Shown: positions 44,101 through 52,161 of the stretch, one piece after another
Numbering within the stretch: position 1 is the first letter of the stretch
Layout: every line of letters begins with the position of its first letter
DNA from: CBDCYH01 sp965224105
GTDB taxonomy: Bacteria > Bacteroidota > Rhodothermia > Rhodothermales > JABDKH01
NCBI GenBank assembly: GCA_965224105.1
Contig: CBDCYH010000001.1
Location: 806,001 to 870,000 of the forward strand
Direction: 5' to 3'
Length of the DNA stretch: 64,000 nucleotides
Translations under genes and position numbers: made by a program
The notes under the pieces: model-generated
The model's database searches: none
Told to the model about the DNA's origin: nothing
Seen by the model: the letters and a program-made list of their open reading frames with translations, nothing else

Positions 44101-45285
44101 TTACGCGTCCTGGAAGAGCCAGATAAGCATCAGATCAAGGTGAGCGCGCCAGCTTCCCCAAGAGTGGGCCTCGGGCCACTCCGCCCACTCGAATGTGTAC
44201 CCATGGCTGGCAAAGACATCTTTCATTCGGTGAGCCGATGCTGCAATTTGCGGTTCGTACGTTCCCCAATCCAGATAGAAACGTGAATCGGACGGTGGTC
44301 TCGATTTGGCCTTCTCAATCAGCGCGCCGTCTTCCACCCAGTACGACGGCGAGAATATCCCGCAGCGTCCGAATATCTCAGGTTGATTGAAGCAGACTTT
44401 TGTTGCGACGTATCCGCCATAAGAAGTACCAACTATTGCCGTCTGCGCAGGGTCGTCTGTTACAGGATAATTCGCTTTTATCACAGGGAGAAGTTCATCC
44501 ACTAGATATGCCTCGTAGCGCGCGTAACTCTCGCCCGCATACTCCTCATCTCGGTTCAGCGGATCCTCAAAAACGGCAAATACCGGTGGGATCTCGCCCG
44601 CTGCGATCAGATGATCGAGGACGTTAGCTGCTTTCCCGAGATTGATGAAATCCGACCCATCCGTGAACAACACTAGTGGAGCACGCTCACTAGATGATTG
44701 CACCGGGACGTAGACTGTGTACCTACGATCTTGCTGGAAAACTTCACTCCGTATAGTGTATCGAGAAATCGCGCCGTGTGGAATTTCCGGATTTTCCAGT
44801 ATTTCGGCCGGCTGCACGTAGTGACCCATGGCAAGTTCGGAGTTCGCCCCAAAACCTCCCACAGATTTTGCTGGGTTCTGGGGATCAAGAATCCAGTCCT
44901 CGCCATCCACTACAATCTTGTAGTCAAGACGGGCGGTGGGTTCAAAATTCTCTTCGCGGATCCAGACATCCGTACTATCGATCTGCTCAAGCGGCGAGGC
45001 CGAGGGTGACCAACCGTTAGCATCTCCGGCAACCGAGACACTCCCAGCGACGCCCTGGAACAGGAAGATCACAGTGCTATCGACCACGAGCGGCCATTCT
45101 CGGGACTGGACGAGCGCATCCCCGAGGCCTTGCTTGTCATCTGCGGCTGCCTGCTCTATTTCGGTGATCGCTGCTTTAAACGAGCGGAGTGTTTCCGCGC
45201 CGGATGACGCAGTCTCGACGCTATCTGCACACGCCGCGACGATGCAAACCAGTAATAGCAAACTGGCCTGTCTTGATATTTTCAT
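44101..45285 (-). CDS. Esterase lipoprotein, enterochelin-esterase-like, with N-terminal Ig/CBM48-like domain
   Basis: 394 residues from ATG 45285; lipoprotein signal LLLLVCIVAACADS. Residues about 70-150 resemble a CBM48/E-set domain (SVSVAGDANGWSPSASPLE, LDYKIVVDGEDWILDPQNP). The esterase part follows with YTVYVPVQSSSERAPLVLF, the nucleophile elbow AIVGTSYGGYVATK, and the catalytic histidine probably in PEAHSWGSWRAHL. Architecture matches Fes/IroE-like esterases, which hydrolyse ferric enterobactin, but many relatives act on other esters. It lies in the middle of the propeller cluster, 41 bp downstream of the TPR gene. The 168 bp after it contain no gene. Confidence 0.85.
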   Translation of the reverse strand: MKISRQASLLLLVCIVAACADSVETASSGAETLRSFKAAITEIEQAAADDKQGLGDALVQSREWPLVVDSTVIFLFQGVAGSVSVAGDANGWSPSASPLEQIDSTDVWIREENFEPTARLDYKIVVDGEDWILDPQNPAKSVGGFGANSELAMGHYVQPAEILENPEIPHGAISRYTIRSEVFQQDRRYTVYVPVQSSSERAPLVLFTDGSDFINLGKAANVLDHLIAAGEIPPVFAVFEDPLNRDEEYAGESYARYEAYLVDELLPVIKANYPVTDDPAQTAIVGTSYGGYVATKVCFNQPEIFGRCGIFSPSYWVEDGALIEKAKSRPPSDSRFYLDWGTYEPQIAASAHRMKDVFASHGYTFEWAEWPEAHSWGSWRAHLDLMLIWLFQDA

Positions 45286-45326
45286 CTCGTGATTCTGGTG
45301 ATGGATAGTTCGCCTCGGCAGCAATC

Positions 45327-46337
45327 CTACTGGTCTCCGATCTTTTCCAGATAGTCGTGAGCGGAGGGTATCATCCTGGCTAAATTGTTTCGTTCCGCCA
45401 GCTCGACGGCCTCGCTTAGTTGCAGTCGTGCCCGCTCCAGCTCCCCCAGTTCGAAGTATATGACGCCGGACTTCTGTAGCAGTAACGGCGTGATGAAATA
45501 GTTCTCCAGATGGGTACGCGCGCTTTCGATACCCCTCTCCAAGTGAACAAGTGCGAGTTCGCTATTCCCTCCAACATCGTGATAATATTTCCCGAGATGG
45601 TAACGTGCGAAAGGCACAAGCCGTCCTATTCCATACTCCTCCGATTTCGCAAGACCGAGTTCGTAATACTCAAGTGCCAAATCGAAATCTTCCAGTTGGT
45701 ATGAAACGTTTCCGATGTGGATTAGAGACTCAACGATATAGTCCGCCTGGATACCTTTCAGTTCACCAACATTCGCGGACCGCTGATAGTAATCGATAGC
45801 GCTCTCGTAGTCCGAGGCACCCTCGCTCAAAGAACCCAATAGCCAAAGTGCCTCTGCGACACTCGAAGCATTGCGCACTTCCATCCCAGTTTGGAGAGCA
45901 TTATTGGCAAGCTCGATTGATTTATCAGGGTTACCCGCTGCTTGATAATAATAGGCCTGGAGGGCTTGATGTTCGCCGTTGAACTTTAGATTCTCTTGTA
46001 GCAATGACGATGGAAAATCGGCAATCAGCTGGCTTGCTTCTTCCAGTCGATTCAAATCAACCAGCGCCTTTACAAGGTCGGATTTGATTTGAAACTTGGT
46101 ACTCTCCAGTCCTTGGCAATTTGCCAGAAGCTGGTTCGACCCAGCAAGAAGGTTTATCGCCGAATCAGATGTCCGGTAAGCCCCACTGTCTCGAAGGTTT
46201 TGCGCAGTTACCAATACTTGCTTTGCCAATTGATCAAAGGCAGCACAATCATCTGTGGTTGATGAGATCGCAAGAAGCTTTGAACTGGGGATTAGGCTTG
46301 CGACACACAGTAGGGCCGGTATCAGACGTCGTAACAT
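45327..46337 (-). CDS. Exported TPR-repeat protein
   Basis: 336 residues from ATG 46337 (an ATG at 46349 is also in frame). Signal peptide MLRRLIPALLCVASLIPSSK. The rest is helical TPR repeats: GSLSEGASDYESAIDYYQRS, IGNVSYQLEDFDLALEYYEL, LGKYYHDVGGNSELALVHLE and IYFELGELERARLQLSEAVE. A periplasmic scaffold is likely. It lies between the propeller-2 gene (15 bp spacing) and the esterase gene on the same strand. No enzyme domain is present. Confidence 0.82.
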   Translation of the reverse strand: MLRRLIPALLCVASLIPSSKLLAISSTTDDCAAFDQLAKQVLVTAQNLRDSGAYRTSDSAINLLAGSNQLLANCQGLESTKFQIKSDLVKALVDLNRLEEASQLIADFPSSLLQENLKFNGEHQALQAYYYQAAGNPDKSIELANNALQTGMEVRNASSVAEALWLLGSLSEGASDYESAIDYYQRSANVGELKGIQADYIVESLIHIGNVSYQLEDFDLALEYYELGLAKSEEYGIGRLVPFARYHLGKYYHDVGGNSELALVHLERGIESARTHLENYFITPLLLQKSGVIYFELGELERARLQLSEAVELAERNNLARMIPSAHDYLEKIGDQ

Positions 46338-46352
46338 AGCTTGAGGCAAAGT

Positions 46353-47744
46353 CTACTTCGCCGGTCCGTTTACCCAATCCTGCGCGCTCGAAACATTCGG
46401 TACACCGTATTTGTGGCCAGACCAACTGTCGAACCCATCCATCTTGAGCGCCCAAAAACCTGTCGTCATGTCCGAGACGACAATTAGGCCATCGGAATTA
46501 CGCACATCCACGCCCCACGCGCCGTTGTAGATGCCCCAGGTGTACGGGCTACCAATCCGTCGTGCTTCCCGGTCGTTGTGCGGCCCGTCGTAGGTGTCAT
46601 AATACGCCACCGTGTAAGGAGCCGTGGGATCTTCCATGTTGAAAACAGCCAAGCCAGTTTCATAGCCCGATACAAACACATAAGGCCAACGCACTTCGTG
46701 ATTGTGAGCCAACGTCTTCCAATCCGAATGCCAGGCACCAACGGCCTTGTCGATGTTCTTGTCCTCTGTCTCGCCGTTTAGGGCGGGCTGCAGGTCAAAT
46801 ATCCGAAGGGGTTGATATTGCCATTCTGTTTCTCCCACCGCGTACTTGCCGTCCGGCGTCGGAGTAAACGTGTGGCCCCACGCGACACCGGGTACGCCGA
46901 CAATTGAGGCAAGCAGTTCGGGTTGCTCGAGGTCGGTCACGTTGTAAACGTAGAAGCCCGAGCCTCCACCACCGTAAAACCGATCCTCCCCGGTCTCCTC
47001 GTGGTAACCGACATAAAAGTCGTGATAACCGCGCGACCACATGTTCTCCGTCTGAGGGACCGGCACCCTGCCGATGAGCGCCCTGTTCTCATTCTCCACA
47101 GCCTGTTCTATTTCTGTCTTAGGTTCTTTCAGGAAAATATCCAGGTCAAAGACCTTGGCGTAGGTGCCTGATGTGGCAAACAGCAGCGGCTTACCGGACG
47201 AATGCTTGTACACGAATATGTTGTGGAAACCTCCCGGTGTCTCCGATTGCTTGATTCGCCCGACTTCTGTAACGGCGTCTCCATCCGGAAGTCCCGTCAC
47301 ATCAAAAACGATTGCACCGACGGTATTATTGGGACTGCCCTGCCTAAGCTGAAATGACTGGACGTAGTAGAATCTACCTTCGTGTTGAAAGTATCTCCCG
47401 TCCATCGCACCGCCCTGGTGTAGTTCCGGCGATTCAATCCTCCATCTATAGATCACCTTCGCATTCTCTGGATCCTCCAAACTGATCACATCAAACCCAA
47501 TTTCATCAATCCGACGAGCGACATAGGCGTACGGGCGATTCGGATCTTGTTCTACCTCCACGTCTGATACGGAGAGTGGTGAACCAAGCGGTATGTGGGA
47601 GAGCACCCGCATATTCGGACTTCCCCGCTCACCCGCCTTGGGTGGATGCGATGGTACCTCGTATGTCTGCGCGGGCTGCGCGTATCCCAACGACGGGAAG
47701 ACTAAGGCGATGACAAGGGTACGGACAACTTTTTGCATTTTCAT
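46353..47744 (-). CDS. Secreted beta-propeller (LVIVD-repeat-like) protein, paralog 2
   Basis: 463 residues with signal peptide (VVRTLVIALVFPSLGYAQP). It is collinear with paralog 1: MRVLSHIPLGSPLSVSDVEV, AKVIYRWRIESPELHQGG, GFHNIFVYKHSSGKPLLF, SRGYHDFYVGYHEETGEDRF, WGHTFTPTPDGKYAVGETEW, AHNHEVRWPYVFVSGYETG and the end VPNVSSAQDWVNGPAK. The same histidines are kept, so the two probably bind the same kind of ligand. It carries an extra about 20-residue insertion (FLKEPKTEIEQAVENENRAL). 10 bp downstream of paralog 3 and 15 bp upstream of the TPR gene, so one transcript is likely. Confidence 0.82.
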   Translation of the reverse strand: MKMQKVVRTLVIALVFPSLGYAQPAQTYEVPSHPPKAGERGSPNMRVLSHIPLGSPLSVSDVEVEQDPNRPYAYVARRIDEIGFDVISLEDPENAKVIYRWRIESPELHQGGAMDGRYFQHEGRFYYVQSFQLRQGSPNNTVGAIVFDVTGLPDGDAVTEVGRIKQSETPGGFHNIFVYKHSSGKPLLFATSGTYAKVFDLDIFLKEPKTEIEQAVENENRALIGRVPVPQTENMWSRGYHDFYVGYHEETGEDRFYGGGGSGFYVYNVTDLEQPELLASIVGVPGVAWGHTFTPTPDGKYAVGETEWQYQPLRIFDLQPALNGETEDKNIDKAVGAWHSDWKTLAHNHEVRWPYVFVSGYETGLAVFNMEDPTAPYTVAYYDTYDGPHNDREARRIGSPYTWGIYNGAWGVDVRNSDGLIVVSDMTTGFWALKMDGFDSWSGHKYGVPNVSSAQDWVNGPAK

Positions 47745-47754
47745 TCTTCAATTA

Positions 47755-48993
47755 CTAGTTGATCATATTTCGCGGACCGTTCAGCCAGTCCTGTGCTGTT
47801 GACACGTTCGGCACTCCCCATCCCCTTCCATCCCAATTGTCAAAGGCCTCGACCCGTAACAACCAAAGCCCAGATTCCAAATCGGACACAAGTATCAACC
47901 CGTCAGCGTTTCTAACTGCTATGTCGAACGCACCTTGATTTGGGGTATTAGGATTACAGACACCTTCTGCTGACGAAGTATTGTAAAAAGCGGTGGTGTA
48001 AATCTCGTCGAGGTCTCGCATGTTGAACATCTGAAAACCATTCTCCATTGCCGCTACGAAAGTGTACGGCCAACGCACCTCGAAATTCTGGGCGTAGTTG
48101 CACCAATCCGTCGCCCACGCTCCGGCAGCCGTTCTGAGCCTCGGCACAGTCCCATCAAAGACAGGAGTAAGGTCAAAAACACGGATCGGCGCGAGTCGAT
48201 AATTCGGAGCGGTGACAACCGAGGTGCCCTGCGGAGTTGGCACAATCCCATGACCGTATTCAATCCCGGCAGGGTTAATGGCCACAAGCACAGAGTCCGT
48301 TCTAATATCCGTAATGTCGAGCACCTGGTATCCGCCAGCGCCGGCGATATACAACCGATCCTGGTCACTGCCCGGATGGTATCCGGCAAATGCTTGGTGA
48401 ATCCCGGTCCTTCGACCGTCCGGGACTTCCGGACTCGGAATCGATCGAACAAACGAATTAGCCCCACCCGATCCAATCGCGGTAGCCAGATCTATTACAT
48501 CAAGATCCCGATCGCCTGCCGCGAAAAGCAACTCCTGGCCACTCGAATGCTTGTATGCAAACAAGCGGTCGTAACCTCCGGCGTTTGCTTCTAAATCTCT
48601 CACGATTTCCGGGGATCCGGTCACATCAGCAAGAACAACTCCTCCAGATCCGCTGGCCACTCGGTATGCAATAGCAAGGTAGGATTTACCTCCAATTTCA
48701 AAGGTGGATATTTCTCTCGCTGATTTGCCAACGGGAAGGTCAATACGCCCGCTGAAGTCCGGCGCACCCCCCAAATCGAAAACGAGGACGCCAGATCCAT
48801 CCGACACATAAGCTTTCGGTCTTGCCTCTTCTACAGCGACGTATCGAAACTCCAATCGTTGATCTTCCGGCCACGGAATGCTCGACACAACCTCGACATT
48901 CCGGGAGCCTGAAGAAGGACTCTGCGCGTACGCCCCTACGAAGATCAGTGACACTGTAAGGACAAGGACGATTCTTCTGATGATGCGACTCAT
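47755..48993 (-). CDS. Secreted beta-propeller (LVIVD-repeat-like) protein, divergent paralog 3
   Basis: 412 residues with signal peptide IVLVLTVSLIFVGAYAQSP. The overall layout follows paralogs 1 and 2, including the C-terminal GVPNVSTAQDWLNGP and the blade NADGLILVSDLESGLWLL. Several histidines are lost: the positions HN-IF and HNHEV read GGYDRLFAYKHS and AQNFEVRWPYTFVAA here, while RTGIHQAFAGYHPG and YGHGIVPTPQG keep theirs. The ligand site is thus partly degraded or altered. It is the first gene of the cluster on the minus strand, 27 bp after the second DinB gene. Confidence 0.8.
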   Translation of the reverse strand: MSRIIRRIVLVLTVSLIFVGAYAQSPSSGSRNVEVVSSIPWPEDQRLEFRYVAVEEARPKAYVSDGSGVLVFDLGGAPDFSGRIDLPVGKSAREISTFEIGGKSYLAIAYRVASGSGGVVLADVTGSPEIVRDLEANAGGYDRLFAYKHSSGQELLFAAGDRDLDVIDLATAIGSGGANSFVRSIPSPEVPDGRRTGIHQAFAGYHPGSDQDRLYIAGAGGYQVLDITDIRTDSVLVAINPAGIEYGHGIVPTPQGTSVVTAPNYRLAPIRVFDLTPVFDGTVPRLRTAAGAWATDWCNYAQNFEVRWPYTFVAAMENGFQMFNMRDLDEIYTTAFYNTSSAEGVCNPNTPNQGAFDIAVRNADGLILVSDLESGLWLLRVEAFDNWDGRGWGVPNVSTAQDWLNGPRNMIN

Positions 48994-49020
48994 AGCATGT
49001 TAGTGTTTATAGAGGAGGAA

Positions 49021-49536
49021 TTATCCACCCATGGTTGGCTCGTCAGCCGATGGCCCATAGACGCCTGGTATGGGCACATCCAGGAGCCGCAAGTAAACCC
49101 CAAGCTGCGCTCTGTGGTGGACGATGTGGCTGAACACAAAACCTCGAAGGATTGCCACGTTCGGCATCGAAAATAGGACCTGATCACCACTTCGTGCGGT
49201 CCAGGTTTCTCCCGTTAATTCGGCAGTGCTGGATTGCTCAAGTCGCTCAACCGCGGCGTTCAGATTGGCATCAAACATCTCCAGAAGTTCAGATGTACTT
49301 TGCACGGGTTGTTGTTTGGGCTGAGGTTCGGCAAAGTCCATCCCCTCCGTGTCGAGTGTTATGTTGAGCCATGTATATATATTGCTAGTATGCTGGGCCA
49401 GGTCGCGGAGAGTGTAGGATTTCTCATGGGGTCGCCAATCGAATTTTTCTGCTGGGACCCTCTCCAGTACTTTTCTTGTCCCTACCGCTTCGTGCTTTAG
49501 CTCACCGACGAGCGCATTGACCATCATATCACTCAT
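49021..49536 (-). CDS. DinB family protein
   Basis: 171 residues from ATG 49536 (a TTG at 49542 is in frame two codons earlier). The DinB helical fold shows in RVPAEKFDWRPHEKSYTLRD, then DLAQHTSNIYTWL and the C-terminal FSHIVHHRAQLGVYLRLLD, supplying three histidine ligands. PIPGVYGPSADE at the end is common in the family and probably closes the active site. Such proteins may be thiol-dependent transferases; the substrate is unknown. It could be cotranscribed with the downstream propeller cluster, but a functional tie is not evident. Confidence 0.83.
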   Translation of the reverse strand: MSDMMVNALVGELKHEAVGTRKVLERVPAEKFDWRPHEKSYTLRDLAQHTSNIYTWLNITLDTEGMDFAEPQPKQQPVQSTSELLEMFDANLNAAVERLEQSSTAELTGETWTARSGDQVLFSMPNVAILRGFVFSHIVHHRAQLGVYLRLLDVPIPGVYGPSADEPTMGG

Positions 49537-49684
49537 TCTCAATACCAGTTTGTTCAGGTGCCAAAGTACAAAGTAAGGTAGGAAAATCTGGTCGGTGAGG
49601 ATCCAAATTTAACGCTCCATAAAACCAAATTGGCTTATCCTCGTACATTCTGATCAACTTTCAATTTGAATTGAAAATTCGAGC

Positions 49685-50701
49685 GTGACTGAAGTCCTTG
49701 AATGCACCCCTACCAAGCAGGCAAAGCATCGACTAAGCCTTACCGACCTGAGGCAGCCCATCGAACCGGAGCTTCGGGAGTTTCGGGCCTACTTCAGAGA
49801 AGCGATGCGATCCGACATAATGCTGCTGGACAAGCTAGTCCAGTACCTGCTTCGCTCGCGGGGCAAAGAGATGCGACCCATGCTTGTCCTTCTGTCCGCC
49901 AAGATGTGCGGATCGGTGAGCGAGACAACGTACCGGGGAGCAGCCTTGGTCGAGCTCCTGCATACGGCAACGCTCGTTCACGATGATGTTGTTGATGATT
50001 CATCGAAACGGCGCGGGCGGTTCTCCATTAACGCTCTTTGGAAAAACAAGATTGCGGTTCTTTTCGGAGACTTTTTGCTTAGCCGTGGTCTACTCCTCGC
50101 ACTGGATCACAAGGATTACGATCTACTGCACACTATGTCTACCGCTGTTAAGAGGATGAGCGAGGGCGAACTTCTCCAGCTAGAGAAAGCACGCAAAATG
50201 GACATAGATGAGGATCTGTATTTCCGGATCATTTCAGATAAAACAGCCTCGCTCATTTCGGCGTGCACTTCCGCAGGGGCGATAAGTGTTACGGGTGATG
50301 AATCCACGCGCACGGCGATGCGCGATCTGGGGGAAAACCTCGGAATAGCCTTTCAAATAAGAGACGATTTGTTCGATTACGGTGTTCGCGATGTCGGAAA
50401 ACCGGTCGGCATTGACCTGAAGGAGCGAAAGCTTACGCTCCCTCTCATCCATACGTTGAAGCGTGCTAGCTCCTCGGACAGGAAGATGATCCTCAAATTG
50501 ATCCGCAAACGGCGGGTGGGTGATGCGGAGGTGCGGAAAATAGGCACGATGGTGAGCCAATACGGGGGGATCGACTACGCGCAGTCAAAAATGGTCGAGT
50601 ATGCTACAGAAGCCTCGAGTATAGCCGAGACATTCCCGGATTCGGAGGCAAAAAACGCTATGCTGGATCTCATCCATTACACCATCTATCGCTCGCACTA
50701 A
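49685..50701 (+). CDS. Polyprenyl diphosphate synthase (trans-isoprenyl)
   Basis: 338 residues from GTG 49685. Both aspartate-rich motifs of chain-elongating trans-prenyltransferases are present: LVHDDVVDDSSKRRG (FARM, DDxxD) near residue 100 and QIRDDLFDYGVRD (SARM) near residue 230. SRGKEMRPMLVLL is the conserved substrate-binding stretch. Likely makes the long side chain (octaprenyl or similar) of menaquinone; the product length cannot be read from the sequence. The downstream metallo-hydrolase gene starts 3 bp after the stop. Confidence 0.93.
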   Translation: MTEVLECTPTKQAKHRLSLTDLRQPIEPELREFRAYFREAMRSDIMLLDKLVQYLLRSRGKEMRPMLVLLSAKMCGSVSETTYRGAALVELLHTATLVHDDVVDDSSKRRGRFSINALWKNKIAVLFGDFLLSRGLLLALDHKDYDLLHTMSTAVKRMSEGELLQLEKARKMDIDEDLYFRIISDKTASLISACTSAGAISVTGDESTRTAMRDLGENLGIAFQIRDDLFDYGVRDVGKPVGIDLKERKLTLPLIHTLKRASSSDRKMILKLIRKRRVGDAEVRKIGTMVSQYGGIDYAQSKMVEYATEASSIAETFPDSEAKNAMLDLIHYTIYRSH

Positions 50702-50704
50702 ACA

Positions 50705-51454
50705 TTGACTCGCATCCACTTCCTTGGCACGGGCGGAGCCCTCACTGGCCCGCAGAGGACAACGACTATGCTCGCGATAGAGAGACCGTCCGGGGTACTG
50801 CTCATCGATTGCGGTGGGGATGTTATCCACCGATGCCAGGCGGCAGGCCTCGACCCTGACCAGATTACTGGAATCCTCATCACCCATGAGCACCCGGACC
50901 ATGTTGCGGGATTTGCCCTCCTTATCTCCAAGCTAGTGATGCATCACAGAAAAAGATCACTACTGGTCTATGGCATTGCTCCGGCGATTCGACAGGCCAA
51001 AGCCTGCCTCGACTGTTTTGACACGACAAATTGGGACCTGCCAGAAATCTCCTGGACTGAGTTGAGTGAATCAGCGAATCTACCCATGCCAAACCTAGAA
51101 TTGACATTAAGCACGGCTCCTGGGAAACATGGCGTACAAACGATAGCGTGCCGATTCGATTTTGACGAATCTGACCTCTCCGTCACGTATTCGGGCGACA
51201 CCGAGCCAAGTCCGCTGGTTGCCAGGTTGGCCAAGGAAACCACTGTGCTTATTCACGAGGCAGACGGCAAGGGTAAAGGCCACTCATCAATCGAAGAGGC
51301 TGCAACCATCGCTCGTGACGCAAGAGCAGCAGAGCTCATCCTGGTCCACATATCCCGTTCAACCGAATCCGCCGATCTGACCACCGCAACCCAAACGTTT
51401 ACAAATATTACCGTGGCCGAAGATCTTATGTCGATTCAGTTGCCGAGTGCCTAG
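50705..51454 (+). CDS. MBL-fold metallo-hydrolase (RNase Z-like/AtsA-like)
   Basis: 249 residues from TTG 50705. The metallo-beta-lactamase motif HxHxDH is complete in ITHEHPDHVAGFALL, preceded by VLLIDCGGDVIHRC; SVTYSGDTEPSPLV gives the bridging aspartate and LIHEADGKGKGHSS the C-terminal histidine. The opening IHFLGTGGALTGPQRTTTM resembles RNase Z and arylsulfatase-type MBL proteins. It lacks the long exosite arm of tRNase Z. Follows polyprenyl synthase by 3 bp. Confidence 0.87.
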   Translation: MTRIHFLGTGGALTGPQRTTTMLAIERPSGVLLIDCGGDVIHRCQAAGLDPDQITGILITHEHPDHVAGFALLISKLVMHHRKRSLLVYGIAPAIRQAKACLDCFDTTNWDLPEISWTELSESANLPMPNLELTLSTAPGKHGVQTIACRFDFDESDLSVTYSGDTEPSPLVARLAKETTVLIHEADGKGKGHSSIEEAATIARDARAAELILVHISRSTESADLTTATQTFTNITVAEDLMSIQLPSA

Positions 51455-51516
51455 TCCATTCGGTACATTTGGGAGGGCACCCGTACTATTGGTTATCACG
51501 AGATCCGGAGAAAGGA

Positions 51517-52158
51517 ATGCGAACAATCCTTGTCATGAATCCGAAAGGAGGTTGCGGCAAAAGCACTATCAGCACCAATCTTGCCGCGTACTGTGCGCAG
51601 GAGGGCTACCGAACGACCCTTGCAGATTTTGACCCGCAGGAGTCTTCCCTGGACTGGCTTTCGGTTCGACCAGACACCGTTGCCGAGATAACGGGGATCG
51701 CGGGGCATAAAGAGGGATTCAGAAGACTTCCGCGGAGTACCGAATACCTGATCATCGACGCTCCTGCCCGATCCCATGGCAAAGAAATGGCTGCCTTGGT
51801 CAAGAAAGTCCAGACCGTGTTAGTGCCGGTCTTGCCATCGCCCATCGACATGATGGCAACCACTCGGTTTGTCGAAAAGCTTCGCGACCTAAGTACCATC
51901 CAGAACAAGCGGGCAAAAATTGGAGTAATCGCTAACCGGGTTCGGGAAAACACGCTCATTTTTGACGAGCTGGATGAATACCTGGACAGCATGAAGCGAA
52001 TCAGGTACGTGGCTGTACTGAGGGAAGCACAAAATTACAACAGGGCATTTAGCAAAGGCCTTGGGATACATGAACTTCCATCGCATCAGGCGTGGCCTGA
52101 CTGGGAATACTGGGATCCCCTTCTAGATTGGCTTTGGAGTCGGAGCAGTCGTCCGTAG
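51517..52158 (+). CDS. ParA-family ATPase, orphan
   Basis: 213 residues from ATG 51517, preceded by GGAGAAAGGA; in-frame sequence back to 51469 is not needed. Deviant Walker A VMNPKGGCGKSTISTNL is at the N-terminus, and DFDPQESSLDWL and YLIIDAPARSHGKEM carry the Walker A-prime and B regions. PVLPSPIDMMATTRFVEKL is typical of the family. ParA/MinD-like ATPases position DNA or protein clusters. No parB or cargo gene is adjacent, so chromosome partition is unlikely; a role in placing an envelope or storage-granule component is possible. Confidence 0.88.
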   Translation: MRTILVMNPKGGCGKSTISTNLAAYCAQEGYRTTLADFDPQESSLDWLSVRPDTVAEITGIAGHKEGFRRLPRSTEYLIIDAPARSHGKEMAALVKKVQTVLVPVLPSPIDMMATTRFVEKLRDLSTIQNKRAKIGVIANRVRENTLIFDELDEYLDSMKRIRYVAVLREAQNYNRAFSKGLGIHELPSHQAWPDWEYWDPLLDWLWSRSSRP

Positions 52159-52161
52159 CAA

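Noticed and set aside
51496..51777. Alternative frames opposite the ParA gene
   Set aside because: Antisense shadows without ribosome sites; the plus-strand Walker motifs make parA the real gene.
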